Of a stretch of 64,000 nt of DNA, positions 17,380-26,281 are shown piece after piece. Position 1 is the first letter of the stretch. Each line of letters opens with the position of its first letter. Where the stretch lies: assembly GCA_023411395.1 (NCBI GenBank), contig JAEYOV010000068.1, positions 62,001 to 126,000 of the forward strand. The letters are read 5' to 3'. The translations under genes were made by a program, and so were the position numbers. The notes under the pieces were generated by a model. That model saw only the letters and a program-made list of their open reading frames with translations. It did no database searches and was not told the DNA's origin. The stretch is from Bacillota bacterium. Its GTDB lineage: Bacteria; Bacillota; Clostridia; Christensenellales; Aristaeellaceae.

Positions 17380-18612
17380 TCACTTTCCGCCGGTCCAAGA
17401 GGCCAGCTTGCCGCCACCCTTGGCGCTTGTTTTTCCGCCCAATTGGACGTTCTTGAGTATATCCGATGCAAAGGCGTAGTTGTTGTCGTTTTTCTCCTGA
17501 TGTGCCTTCAATGCGCAGCGTACCATTTCATCAATGAGCGCCGTATAGTTCATGCCACTCTTTTCCCACAGGTAATAGGCCATGGAGCCGGGAATGGTAT
17601 TCACCTCAGTCACATAGAGCTTCTCCGATTCGACATCGTACATGTAGTCAATGCGCACTACGCCCTTTAAGTCGAGCTCCCGGAAAATATCCTTCGACAG
17701 GGTTTGAAGCTGGTCGCGCAAACTATCCTCAATGGGCGCCGGAACCACACGGGCCAGGGAAGCCATGCCCTTGCTGCCGCCCCCGCCTTGCAGGTACTTG
17801 TTCGCAAAGGATAATAAAGCGCCGGAGGTGACAGGCATTTCCAATACGGATGCCTTGATTTCGGTATCGAAACCCACCACCGAGCAGTTCAGTTCGATGG
17901 GGTTTGTAAGCCCCTGCTCCAAAAGGACCCTGCGGTCATACACAAACGCCAGTTCCAGTGCCTCTGCCAGCTCCTCCCTGTTTTCTGCCCGGCTGACGCC
18001 GATGGAGGAACCCAGGTTGGCAGGCTTTGCATATACGGGATAGCCGATTTCTTTCTCAATTCTGTCAAGCACCACGTCCCGGTTGTCCTTCCATTCCTGC
18101 CGGGAAAACCAGATGCCGGGGAGAACGGGGAAACCCGCCCCCTGAAAGTGCCTTTTCATGATGATCTTGTCCATGCCCACAGCGGAACCAGCCACACCGG
18201 GGGATGCATAGGGCAGATTGGCCATCTCCAATAGGCCCTGCAAAGTTCCATCCTCCCCATGCATGCCGTGGAAAACGGGAATAATGCATTCCAGCCGGGC
18301 AACCACACGCAATTTTGTGCCTCCGCCAAGCAGCCCCTTTCCCTGCTCAAGCGTAAGCAAAGCGCCGGATCCGGGTGTCATATCCAAAGTAACGCGGACA
18401 AGCCCCTTTTGGTCTTCCCGAAAAGGCGTATAGGTGCTCATTTGCCGCAGCGGCTCCCCTGTGAACCACACGCCCTGCATGCTGATGTAGACCGGGATCA
18501 CGTCGTATTTCTCCCGGTCCACCGCCTGCATCAACTGCAGAGCGCTGATGACCGACACCTCATGCTCACAGCTTCGGCTGCCGTACATTACACCCAGTTG
18601 TATCTTGTCCAT
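17380..18612 (-). CDS. ddl: D-alanine--D-alanine ligase
   Basis: ATP-grasp enzyme making D-Ala-D-Ala for peptidoglycan precursors, 410 residues. Landmarks are SCEHEVSVISA (N-terminal loop), HGMHGEDGTLQG, the ATP-binding YPVYAKPANLGSSIGVS and the Mg-binding EVNTIPGS. The C-terminal 40 or so residues extend past the usual end and are Lys/Gly-rich. Sequence near the active site does not show an evident VanA-type D-Lac signature. The ATG at 18612 has GGGAGG upstream. It lies 14 bases after murF, so the ligase that makes D-Ala-D-Ala is next to the one that uses it. Confidence 0.95.
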   Translation of the reverse strand: MDKIQLGVMYGSRSCEHEVSVISALQLMQAVDREKYDVIPVYISMQGVWFTGEPLRQMSTYTPFREDQKGLVRVTLDMTPGSGALLTLEQGKGLLGGGTKLRVVARLECIIPVFHGMHGEDGTLQGLLEMANLPYASPGVAGSAVGMDKIIMKRHFQGAGFPVLPGIWFSRQEWKDNRDVVLDRIEKEIGYPVYAKPANLGSSIGVSRAENREELAEALELAFVYDRRVLLEQGLTNPIELNCSVVGFDTEIKASVLEMPVTSGALLSFANKYLQGGGGSKGMASLARVVPAPIEDSLRDQLQTLSKDIFRELDLKGVVRIDYMYDVESEKLYVTEVNTIPGSMAYYLWEKSGMNYTALIDEMVRCALKAHQEKNDNNYAFASDILKNVQLGGKTSAKGGGKLASWTGGK

Positions 18613-18626
18613 GTGGCCGCCTCCCT

Positions 18627-20234
18627 TCACACCTCACTGTAATTGTCCGGAAGATCATTTTCAAAAAGCACCACATCGCCGGCCCGGGCCAGGGAGTGCA
18701 AAAGCTTGGTGGCCTCCGCCAGGCTGGATACCGGATGGATGGCGTTTTCCGGGAACCCCGCCTCTTTCAGGCCCCGGAAGATTGGCAGCGTATGCTTTTT
18801 GCCCACCAGGATAGCCACATCCACACAGGAAGCCATGGCTACGCCGAATTCCCGGTTGAACTGCTCCTCTTTGTCCCCCAGTTCCACCATACCGGGGGTA
18901 ATAATGATCCGGCGGCCCTGAAAATCTTTCAGAACCTGGATGGCCGCCATAGCACCCTGCGGATTGCTGTTGAACGCGTCGTCAATAATGGTCAGCCCGC
19001 CGCTTTGTATCAATTGCAGGCGGTGCTCCACCGGCTCCAGCTTTGAGATGCCCCGGGCGATTTGCGTCAGCGACAGATCCAAATGCAGGCAAACGGCAGC
19101 GGCCAGCAGGATATTTTGAATGTTGTGCTGACCTAAAAGCTTGGCGGTGCACTGAATGCTTTCCCCGCTCTTTTCATGCAGCGTGAAGGTGCTGCCCTCC
19201 GGTGTAGAGCTTATGGCGGAAGCCCACACATCGCAGTCTTCGCGGCGAAGGCTCACCATTGTTTTGGGCTTGTGCGTCTTCCCGTACAGCTTTACACAAA
19301 TGCCGCCGTCATCCGCGAAAAAACCGTGACCATCATCTGGCAGCGCTTCGATCAGTTCATATTTCGTCTTGATTACCGTTTCCAGAGTTTTGAAGGTGTC
19401 CAGATGCTGGGGGCCTACGGAGGTCAAAATGCCAAGCTTAGGATGCACCAATCGGCACAATTCCCTGATATCGCCTTTATGCCGCGCCCCCATTTCCGCC
19501 ACAAACACCTGGTGTCCCGGCTGCAGCTTTTCCCTTATCACCTTCGTCACGCCCATGGGCGTATTGAAACTGGATGGCGTCACCAGCACGTTGTATTTCT
19601 CAGCCAGCATTGTACCCAGAAAAAACTTGACCGATGTCTTGCCGTAGCTCCCCGTAATGCCGATGCGTGTAAGCCCCGGCATTTCCCGCAGCTTCCGCTG
19701 GGCATCCCGAAAATACATCTCACTGATGGCTTTTTCCACAGGCCATGCAAGAAGGCCTGCAAAAGCCAGCAAATATGGCAAAAACAAAGGCACCGCGGCC
19801 AATAGCACCACCACGGGAGCAAACTGCCAGAGGAGTACCGCCAATAATGCCAGCGTAACGGTAAAAACGGCATAAAGCCTTTTCACGCGGGCTGTAAACA
19901 CCAGCGGCTTTTTGGCCATCTTGTCCTGAAACAGCTTGCCGATCCATAATCCGCCTGCGGCGGACAAGATCAAGACGGCACAGGCGATCAGCAATTCCAC
20001 AACGCTTTTCTCCGCCGATTGAACAAGCCTGTCGTGCATGGCCAGCAGCGCGAACGTAAGTACAGCCACGCCTGCACCGGGAAGAAAAGCGCGCTTCCAG
20101 TTGCGCCGGAGGGTCTGAAAATATCCCGGAAACTGATAGCTTTCCAACTGGAAATAATGGATCAGTCCCCTGGACGCGAAAATACATCCCACCATGGGCG
20201 ATAGAGCCAGGATCAAATTAATGGCATTGTACAT
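18627..20234 (-). CDS. murF: MurF ligase with N-terminal membrane domain
   Basis: Adds D-Ala-D-Ala to UDP-MurNAc-tripeptide in the last cytoplasmic step of precursor synthesis. The catalytic part has the Mur P-loop GITGSYGKTS at residues 192-201, VAEMGARHKGDI, the HNIQN block and the C-terminal DDAFNSNP motif. Unlike standard MurF (about 450 residues, soluble), this 535-residue protein begins with roughly 165 residues holding about five hydrophobic segments, which should tether it to the membrane. The UDP-sugar-binding N-terminal domain of ordinary MurF appears replaced. It follows the hydrolase gene by 3 bases. Confidence 0.9.
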   Translation of the reverse strand: MYNAINLILALSPMVGCIFASRGLIHYFQLESYQFPGYFQTLRRNWKRAFLPGAGVAVLTFALLAMHDRLVQSAEKSVVELLIACAVLILSAAGGLWIGKLFQDKMAKKPLVFTARVKRLYAVFTVTLALLAVLLWQFAPVVVLLAAVPLFLPYLLAFAGLLAWPVEKAISEMYFRDAQRKLREMPGLTRIGITGSYGKTSVKFFLGTMLAEKYNVLVTPSSFNTPMGVTKVIREKLQPGHQVFVAEMGARHKGDIRELCRLVHPKLGILTSVGPQHLDTFKTLETVIKTKYELIEALPDDGHGFFADDGGICVKLYGKTHKPKTMVSLRREDCDVWASAISSTPEGSTFTLHEKSGESIQCTAKLLGQHNIQNILLAAAVCLHLDLSLTQIARGISKLEPVEHRLQLIQSGGLTIIDDAFNSNPQGAMAAIQVLKDFQGRRIIITPGMVELGDKEEQFNREFGVAMASCVDVAILVGKKHTLPIFRGLKEAGFPENAIHPVSSLAEATKLLHSLARAGDVVLFENDLPDNYSEV

Positions 20235-20237
20235 CCG

Positions 20238-21017
20238 TTAATCCTCCGAGAAAAAGTGAAGGGCGATGCGCACAAACCGCTGCCATTGTTCCAGGTACGC
20301 ATAATGGGAGCCGCCCTCCAATATGACAAGCCCGGCGTCGGGAATCTCCTTGGCCATGGCTTGCCCCATCCACAGCGGCGTTTCCGTATCCTGATCGCCC
20401 CATACTGCAAGGGTGGAAACGCTGACCACGGGGAGAAGCGGGCGCAGATCCAGGGAAACGATCTTCACAAACGTCTTGCGCATTTCCTCATCCAGGGCAT
20501 TGTAATCCTTGGAGCCGTACCGCTTGCGCAATGCGTCGGCCATTTTGTCGGGAAGGCTGCCGAATATTTTCAGCTCTTTTAAAAAGGCGGCGCCTTTTTT
20601 CAGGGTTTGGAATTGTTTGGAGCGCCTTTTTTGCTCCTCCGTCTGCGGCTTTTTCAGGCCCGCACCGCCGGTGATGATCATTCTGCGCACAAGCTCCGGC
20701 CAATGACTGCCAAGGTACAGCGCAATCCTTCCGCCGAAGGAATGGCCGATCATATAGCAGGGGGTAAGATGCAGCGCATCCATGAAAGCCCTGGTCATCT
20801 CCCCGTACTCGGGAACACCCCACGGTTCCGGGGGATAGCTGCTTTTGCCGTGCCCCGGAAAATCCAATACGGTGACGCGCATGGTTTCCGACAATGCTTT
20901 GGCGATGGGCGAAAAAAATGTGGTATCGCAGCCCCAGCCATGCAAAAGGAGAACCTGGTCTCCGGCCGTGCCGTGCTGCTCATAATAAACAGATGCGCCG
21001 TTTATTTGAATATGCAC
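20238..21017 (-). CDS. Alpha/beta-fold hydrolase
   Basis: Predicted serine hydrolase of about 259 residues. Visible features are the oxyanion region LLHGWGCD, the nucleophile elbow GHSFGG, an Asp in WGDQDTET and a C-terminal His in GGSHYAYLE, a complete catalytic triad. Substrate is unknown. The GTG at 21017 is preferred since AAAGGGAGG lies six bases upstream; an ATG at 21038 would contain that site. It is 3 bases from murF and probably the first gene of the murF-ddl operon. Confidence 0.85.
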   Translation of the reverse strand: MHIQINGASVYYEQHGTAGDQVLLLHGWGCDTTFFSPIAKALSETMRVTVLDFPGHGKSSYPPEPWGVPEYGEMTRAFMDALHLTPCYMIGHSFGGRIALYLGSHWPELVRRMIITGGAGLKKPQTEEQKRRSKQFQTLKKGAAFLKELKIFGSLPDKMADALRKRYGSKDYNALDEEMRKTFVKIVSLDLRPLLPVVSVSTLAVWGDQDTETPLWMGQAMAKEIPDAGLVILEGGSHYAYLEQWQRFVRIALHFFSED

Positions 21018-21101
21018 CGAGCGCCTCCCTTTACCCATGGCTTTCCAACCGCCAACGGGATTATTCTACCCTATTTCCAGCAAAAAGAAAAGCCGGACGG
21101 C

Positions 21102-21121
21102 AAAAATGCCTGTTCAGGCAT
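21102..21121 (-). terminator. Terminator after the acetyltransferase gene
   Basis: The 6-bp stem ATGCCT / AGGCAT with a GTTC loop ends in TTTTT on the minus strand, 34 bases after the acetyltransferase stop. Confidence 0.65.
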
Positions 21122-21155
21122 ACTGTATGCGAAAAGCAGCGGAACATGCGGTAGC

Positions 21156-21629
21156 CTATACGCGGGGGATACGGAAAATATACCGGCATTTGTATGCGCC
21201 CATGCTGTACTGCTGGCGGTACTCCATGGGCACAGGTACGATGCTTTCCAGTTCGCACCCCAGCTTTTCGCAGGTCCGGCGGCTGGCGATGTTGTCGGTA
21301 TCGGTGGTGATGACCAGGGAGTGGACGTGCAGCACGCGGCACAAAGGAATCAATAACCTGCAGGCACGGAGCGCATAGCCGTGACCGCGAAATTTTTCCG
21401 CCACATGGTAGCCGATATGGCCAAAGTAGTACAGGCCGCGGCTCTCGCCGCACCGAAGGCTGATGCGCCCGGCATCCTTTTTCGTGCCGCAAGGGACAAT
21501 GCGGAACAAAAACGTCCGGCGGATGCCCAGTTCCGTATCTTCCTGCGCAAGGTCCGACGCCACCAGGCTGATGACGCCGTCGGAAAAGGCGTCCTGCTTG
21601 ACAGGGGGATGCTTTGTAAATAGCGCCAT
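21156..21629 (-). CDS. GNAT-family N-acetyltransferase
   Basis: Predicted acetyl-CoA-dependent acyltransferase of 157 residues. The acetyl-CoA pyrophosphate-binding motif is visible as AEKFRGHGYA near residue 80, preceded by YYFGHIGYHV and followed by the DNIASRRTCEKLGCE segment typical of RimJ/RimL-like members. The acceptor is unknown. It starts 4 bases after the PfkB-type kinase gene and is almost certainly cotranscribed with it. Confidence 0.85.
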   Translation of the reverse strand: MALFTKHPPVKQDAFSDGVISLVASDLAQEDTELGIRRTFLFRIVPCGTKKDAGRISLRCGESRGLYYFGHIGYHVAEKFRGHGYALRACRLLIPLCRVLHVHSLVITTDTDNIASRRTCEKLGCELESIVPVPMEYRQQYSMGAYKCRYIFRIPRV

Positions 21630-21633
21630 GCAA

Positions 21634-22554
21634 TTACACTTCCTGTACCACGACCTTGGGCAACAGCGCCTGAAAATCCTGAAGCCTGATTGGCTGTGTA
21701 CCCTCCGTCATCACGCTGGCTGCTCCCGCTGCCATGCCGCTGCGGAAAGCCTCAAACAGCGGTTCTCCTTTTGTGAGGCCCAGAAGCACACCGCCCACCA
21801 TGGCATCCCCTGCGCCGACTGTGGACAGCGCTTTCACGTTCAGAGCCGGAGAATACAGCGTACGCTTTCCATCCGTAAACAAAGCGCCCATCTTGCCCAT
21901 GGACACGATCACCGATTGCGCTCCTTTTTTCATCAGCACGTATGCCGCGTCCCTGATGGCGCGCAGCGTGCGTAGCGAGGTGCCCAGGGTGGATTCCAGC
22001 TCGCTCAGGTTGGGTTTGACCAACAAGGGATGCGCCGCAAGGCCAAGAAGCAGCTTGTTCCCCTCCGCATCCAAAATGCAGGGGACATCCTTCAGGGCAA
22101 GTATGATCTCCCGGTACGTTTCCGCAGGACAGCCGGGCGGCAGGCTTCCGGTGAGCACGGCATAGCTTCCGGTATCCTTGTTCCGAACCAATTGCATAAA
22201 CGCATCCAATTGCTCCCGCGTGATGGGGCCGCCCGATTCATTCAGTTCCGTCACGGCTTGTCCGCTTTGGGATACCACTTTCAAATTGGTCCGTATGCTG
22301 CCGGGAACGGTCATGAATTCAAAACGGATGCCTTCCTCGGCAATCTTTTCCCGGAGCTTTGAAGCGCCTTCCTCCCCCATGCAGCCGACGCATTGGGTAT
22401 CAAGCCCCAGCCGGTGCGCAACGGCAGCCACATTGATCCCCTTGCCGCCCAGATCCTCCCGCACATGAAGGATTCTGTTCACTTCCCCCAGGCGGAACTC
22501 CTCCACCGTTACGGTCTTGTCAAAGGCGGGATTCATACAAATGGTGGTAATCAT
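21634..22554 (-). CDS. PfkB-family sugar-phosphate kinase (1-phosphofructokinase/tagatose-6-phosphate kinase type)
   Basis: Ribokinase-fold kinase of 306 residues. N-terminal CMNPAFDKTVTV and GGKGINVAAVAHRLG are typical of the FruK/LacC branch, and the GAGDAMVGG motif near residue 250 holds the catalytic Asp. Probable substrates are fructose-1-phosphate or tagatose-6-phosphate; no PTS or fru/lac genes are nearby, so the choice is open. The ATG at 22554 has GGAGG upstream. Confidence 0.85.
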   Translation of the reverse strand: MITTICMNPAFDKTVTVEEFRLGEVNRILHVREDLGGKGINVAAVAHRLGLDTQCVGCMGEEGASKLREKIAEEGIRFEFMTVPGSIRTNLKVVSQSGQAVTELNESGGPITREQLDAFMQLVRNKDTGSYAVLTGSLPPGCPAETYREIILALKDVPCILDAEGNKLLLGLAAHPLLVKPNLSELESTLGTSLRTLRAIRDAAYVLMKKGAQSVIVSMGKMGALFTDGKRTLYSPALNVKALSTVGAGDAMVGGVLLGLTKGEPLFEAFRSGMAAGAASVMTEGTQPIRLQDFQALLPKVVVQEV

Positions 22555-22643
22555 GCGTACCTCCGGGATTGATTTCCATTTTTTATTGTAACACAATGCA
22601 CAAAGCCTATGCAAGACCGGGGATATGTCCAGAGAGAACAGGA

Positions 22644-22674
22644 AGGGAGGGGATTTTCGCACAATCCCCTCCCT
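22644..22674 (-). terminator. Strong hairpin after the TIM-barrel gene
   Basis: Perfect 12-bp stem AGGGAGGGGATT / AATCCCCTCCCT with a 7-base loop. It lies 35 bases past the TIM-barrel stop. There is no T-run on the minus strand, so it may stabilise RNA ends rather than terminate. Confidence 0.5.
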
Positions 22675-22709
22675 GTGCCCTACCCTATAAGCTCAATTTT
22701 GAAGGATGC

Positions 22710-23444
22710 CTATTTTGCATAGCAAACAGCTTCCTCAATCACCCGCCTGGAGGCGATGATCTCCTCATCCGTTCCGTCCACCTCAAGTATGATTCTTCCA
22801 TCGAACCCATGCAAATACTTTTGAAAAACGAATTTGTAGTCAATATCCCCCTGTGTGAGGGACAGATGCTCATGCGGAATATCAAAATGCTTTCCGGCAA
22901 CGTGCAGGCACTTGGGGAATTTTACAGAAATCACCTGTTGAAGATGCTCATAACTCTCCACATGGGCGGTATCAAGCAACTGTTCCACAGAACTGTCATT
23001 TTCAAATACGATCTGCAACTCTTCCTTTTTGCAGTGAAAGCCGTCGATCACACTGTTGTTTTCCAGATACAACACAGTTCCCGCACTTTTTGCTTTCTGA
23101 GAAAAGGCTTTGACTTTTTCAGCCAGCAGCTTTTCAGTATTATCCGTAATAGATTCCTTTTTGCATACCGGATGGATGATGACCTCTTTGTGATTCAAAT
23201 ACTGAAGCAAACGGATTAGCATATCACCGTACGCATCAAAATCAGAAGGATCAAAAACGGCATGAATGATCACGGGAAAGCCGCATTCTTTGATATATTT
23301 CTCTTTGGGATCAGGAAGTCCCTTCACCAGCAGATTACCGTCCTTAAACCAAATCTGCATGAATTCAAAGCCGTTTTCCTTTGAAAAGGCCACTTCTTCA
23401 TGAAAATCATTATACCACCTGATGCCCCTGCCTATCGATATCAT
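22710..23444 (-). CDS. Xylose isomerase-like TIM-barrel protein
   Basis: Predicted sugar-phosphate isomerase/AP-endonuclease-like TIM barrel, 244 residues. Candidate metal ligands lie at strand ends: HPVCK, LYLENN, DTAHVESY, KCLHVAGKHFD and IILEVDG. The substrate cannot be told. Base composition is noticeably AT-richer than its neighbours, as is that of the DUF1330 gene 2 bases upstream, which suggests both arrived together by transfer. Confidence 0.8.
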   Translation of the reverse strand: MISIGRGIRWYNDFHEEVAFSKENGFEFMQIWFKDGNLLVKGLPDPKEKYIKECGFPVIIHAVFDPSDFDAYGDMLIRLLQYLNHKEVIIHPVCKKESITDNTEKLLAEKVKAFSQKAKSAGTVLYLENNSVIDGFHCKKEELQIVFENDSSVEQLLDTAHVESYEHLQQVISVKFPKCLHVAGKHFDIPHEHLSLTQGDIDYKFVFQKYLHGFDGRIILEVDGTDEEIIASRRVIEEAVCYAK

Positions 23445-23446
23445 GT

Positions 23447-23734
23447 TTATGACCCTTTCACCAGGAGCGAATCACAATGCGCGCCCCTAAGCCTATACTT
23501 CAATATCGTTTGATACTCCTCCGATTCATACCAGGCCCGAAGCTCGTTTTCAGAAGGAAACGCTATAAGCACAACCTTGGTGTAATCCCACGCGCCTTCC
23601 AAAATGGATGGATGTTCATCCACCGCAAGATATTTTCCGTTGAACTTGGCAAACACCTCATCCACCGACGCCAAATACTTGTCATATTCCTGCCGGTCAT
23701 GAATGCGGATGTTGGCAACAAAATAGGCGCTCAT
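23447..23734 (-). CDS. DUF1330-like small protein
   Basis: A 95-residue alpha/beta protein resembling the DUF1330 dimeric ferredoxin-like fold: SAYFVANIRIHDRQEYDKY at the N-terminus, then a VVLIAFPSENELRAWYESEEY segment typical of that family. Function of the family is unclear. It is paired with the TIM-barrel gene and AT-rich like it. Confidence 0.8.
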   Translation of the reverse strand: MSAYFVANIRIHDRQEYDKYLASVDEVFAKFNGKYLAVDEHPSILEGAWDYTKVVLIAFPSENELRAWYESEEYQTILKYRLRGAHCDSLLVKGS

Positions 23735-23765
23735 ATCAACACTCCTTCAGTATCTACGGGGGAGC

Positions 23766-23971
23766 AACGAGGGGGAACCGCAGTTCCCCTCGTTAATAAT
23801 CGTCTCGCCTGGCTTTGCCAGGCGGGCGGGGCGCTTGCGGAGCAAGCTTTCCTTACACTTTTCGCCAACCATGAGTTACGCACCGGCTAAGCAAAGCGCA
23901 GGCCGGTGCGTAAAACTCATAGGCGAAAAGTGCGAAATCGAGAAAATGACGCATTTGCGTCATTTTCTCGA
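23766..23971. repeat. Intergenic cluster of five palindromes
   Basis: Five nested or adjacent inverted repeats fill the spacer between the EF-G paralogue and DUF1330. They are a 12-bp stem at 23766-23794 (AACGAGGGG... / ...CCCCTCGTT), CGCCTGGC/GCCAGGCG at 23806-23824, GCTTGC/GCAAGC at 23833-23847, a long two-step inverted repeat at 23856-23932 (CACTTTTCGCC plus ATGAGTTACGCACCGG, with a 2-base difference), and a perfect 16-bp-arm palindrome at 23938-23971. No gene is supported here. The last one probably doubles as the EF-G transcript end. Confidence 0.75.
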
Positions 23972-23976
23972 AGGGT

Positions 23977-26058
23977 TTATTCTTCCTCTTCCTCTTCGCG
24001 CTTGGCAGACTCAATGATCTTCTGGGCCACTGCTGCGGGCACTTCCTCGTACCGCTCAAACTTCATGGTGAAGGAGCCGCGTGCCTGGGTCATGGAGCGG
24101 AGGTCCGTGGCGTATTTGAACATTTCCGCCATGGGTGCTTCGGCAACCACCTGCTGCTGTCCATCCACCTGATGCATACCGGCAATGCGTCCGCGGCGCT
24201 TGTTCATATCTCCCATGATGTCGCCCATGTACTCGTCGGGCACCAGTACTTCCACATGCATGATGGGCTCCAGGAGCACAGGGCCCGCCTCAGAGCAGCC
24301 CTTCTTGTAAGCCAATCTTGCGGCGGTTTTGAAAGCCATTTCAGAGGAGTCTACCGCGTGGTAGGAGCCGTCATACAATTTGGCACGGAGGCCAACCATG
24401 GGGTAACCGGCCAGAACGCCACGGGGCAGGTTCTCCCGCAAACCCTTTTCCACGGCGGGAATAAAGTTGCGCGGTACCACGCCGCCTACCACGGCATCCA
24501 CAAATTCGAAATCGGTGGAGCTTTCACCAATGGGGGAGAACTCGATCCACACATCGCCGAACTGGCCATGCCCGCCGCTTTGCTTCTTGTGGCGGCCCTG
24601 GGCCTTCACCGTTTTGCGGATGGTCTCACGGTAAGGAATCCTTGGATCCTGAAGCACGGCGTTGGCGCCAAATTTGCTGGCAAGCTTGCTGCGGATAACA
24701 TCCAGGTGCAGTTCGCCCTGGCCGGACAGCAGCGTTTCGGTGGTCTCCAGATTCTTTTCGATGGTAATGGTCGGATCCTCTTCCTGCAGTCTTGCCAGAC
24801 CGCCGAACACCTTGTCTTCCTCGCCCTGCTTGGCGGCGTATACAGCCTTGCTGATGCAGGGAACGGGGAACGTCAGGGGCGAGAAGCGGATGGGCTTATT
24901 TTGATCGCACAGCGTATCGCCGGTGGAGGTGAACTGCAGTTTGGCCAGCGCGCCCAAATCCCCCGCGTGAAGCACCGTCTTGCTGATCTGCTTCTTGCCG
25001 CGCATGGCATAGATGCCGGCGGATTTTTCAGGCTTCTCGGCATTGACGTTGTACAGGGCTGTCGCGGAAGAAATCGTGCCGGAGCAGACGCGGAACAGGG
25101 ACAGCTTGCCTACGAACGGGTCGGCGATCGTCTTGTACACCAGCGCGGAGAAGGGCTCGCTGTCGGAGCAGACGCGGGTCTCTTCCTCTTCCGTCCTGGG
25201 ATTGACGCCGGTGTCGGCCACGCCTTCGGGGGAAGGAAGGTATTGGGCCATGATGTCCATCATAGGAGCCACGCCTACGCCCGTAATAGCGGAGCAGGCA
25301 CACACAGGCACGATGCTCCCGTTTTTCATGCCGGCCCTGAAGCCTGTAAGAAGCTCCTCGTGGGTCAGCTCACCATCCTCCAGGTATTTCATCATCAGTT
25401 CATCATCGGCGGAAGCGGCCGCCTCGGTCAGCTCTTCCAGCGCGGTTTGGATTTGACTGCTCATGGAGGCGGGCACAGGCACTTCCTTCAGCGCTTTGCC
25501 GGCGCCCTCAAAAGCCTTGCCCTCCAGTACATTGACAACGCCTTTGAAGCCTGCGCCTTCGCCGATGGGCAGCAGCATGGGCACCACGCTGGAGCCGTAT
25601 TTTGAGCGAAGCTGGTCGGCTACCTTGGAAAAACTGGCGTGCTCCCTGTCCATCTGGTTGATGACGAACATACGGCCCACATTGTTTTTGCCCGCGTAAT
25701 CCCACGCCTTTTCGGTACCGACGGCTATGCCGCTGACACTGCCCATCACGATCACAGCGGTTTCCACTACCCGAAGGGGCCCCATCATCTCGCCGATAAA
25801 ATCAAAATAACCCGGAATGTCGATGACGTTCAGGTTTTTCCCTGCCCAATCCACGGGAGCCACCGCTGCGCTGATGGAAATCTTCCGCCTGACCTCTTCC
25901 GCTTCAAAGTCGGTGGTGGCGGCGCCATCTTCCACACGCCCTTGCCTGTCGACGATACCGGCAGCGAAGAGCATGGCCTCCGTCAAGGTGGTTTTGCCCT
26001 CGCTGCCATGACCCATGAGGGCCATGTTCCGAATGTCGGAAGTTTGATAGTCTGCCAT
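23977..26058 (-). CDS. EF-G paralogue (FusA2-type translational GTPase)
   Basis: Five-domain EF-G-like GTPase of 693 residues. G1 is GHGSEGKTTL (about 16-25), G3 is DIPGYFDF (80-87) and G4 is NQMD (134-137). In canonical EF-G, G3 is DTPGHVDF with a catalytic His; here that residue is Tyr84, and the switch I RGITI element reads RRKISI. These changes mark the EF-G-like paralogue group rather than the housekeeping factor, which normally sits with rpsL-rpsG-tuf. Domain IV/V signatures (HKKQSGGHGQFGDV, MGDIMGDMNKRRGRI) are present, so ribosome binding is likely. The ATG at 26058 has GGGGGA upstream. Its precise role is unknown. Confidence 0.9.
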   Translation of the reverse strand: MADYQTSDIRNMALMGHGSEGKTTLTEAMLFAAGIVDRQGRVEDGAATTDFEAEEVRRKISISAAVAPVDWAGKNLNVIDIPGYFDFIGEMMGPLRVVETAVIVMGSVSGIAVGTEKAWDYAGKNNVGRMFVINQMDREHASFSKVADQLRSKYGSSVVPMLLPIGEGAGFKGVVNVLEGKAFEGAGKALKEVPVPASMSSQIQTALEELTEAAASADDELMMKYLEDGELTHEELLTGFRAGMKNGSIVPVCACSAITGVGVAPMMDIMAQYLPSPEGVADTGVNPRTEEEETRVCSDSEPFSALVYKTIADPFVGKLSLFRVCSGTISSATALYNVNAEKPEKSAGIYAMRGKKQISKTVLHAGDLGALAKLQFTSTGDTLCDQNKPIRFSPLTFPVPCISKAVYAAKQGEEDKVFGGLARLQEEDPTITIEKNLETTETLLSGQGELHLDVIRSKLASKFGANAVLQDPRIPYRETIRKTVKAQGRHKKQSGGHGQFGDVWIEFSPIGESSTDFEFVDAVVGGVVPRNFIPAVEKGLRENLPRGVLAGYPMVGLRAKLYDGSYHAVDSSEMAFKTAARLAYKKGCSEAGPVLLEPIMHVEVLVPDEYMGDIMGDMNKRRGRIAGMHQVDGQQQVVAEAPMAEMFKYATDLRSMTQARGSFTMKFERYEEVPAAVAQKIIESAKREEEEEE

Positions 26059-26281
26059 GTGCTTTCCCCCTATGCTTTGCTGATTTTTCTTCCGTGGGCG
26101 CGGCGCCGCCAAAAGGCGCCTATGCAATTGGCTACGCAAACAGGGCAAATACCGCTTATGTTGGCAGCAAACCCCGTCCAATTGAACACTCAATGATTAG
26201 TCTAGCATAAAATGCAAAAAAAGAAAAGACTTGATTTTGCTTTGGCAGGCATAATCAGCCGTGACAAGAGCGGTACGGCCA

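Noticed and set aside
16829..17398. Start of the DUF4870-like gene at a TTG at 17398
   Set aside because: It would overlap the ddl stop and lacks a ribosome binding site; the ATG at 17371 has GAGG at suitable distance.
24172..25605. Long open frame on the plus strand opposite the EF-G paralogue
   Set aside because: No recognisable domain, no ribosome binding site, and the minus strand encodes a complete conserved GTPase. It is a shadow frame caused by codon bias.
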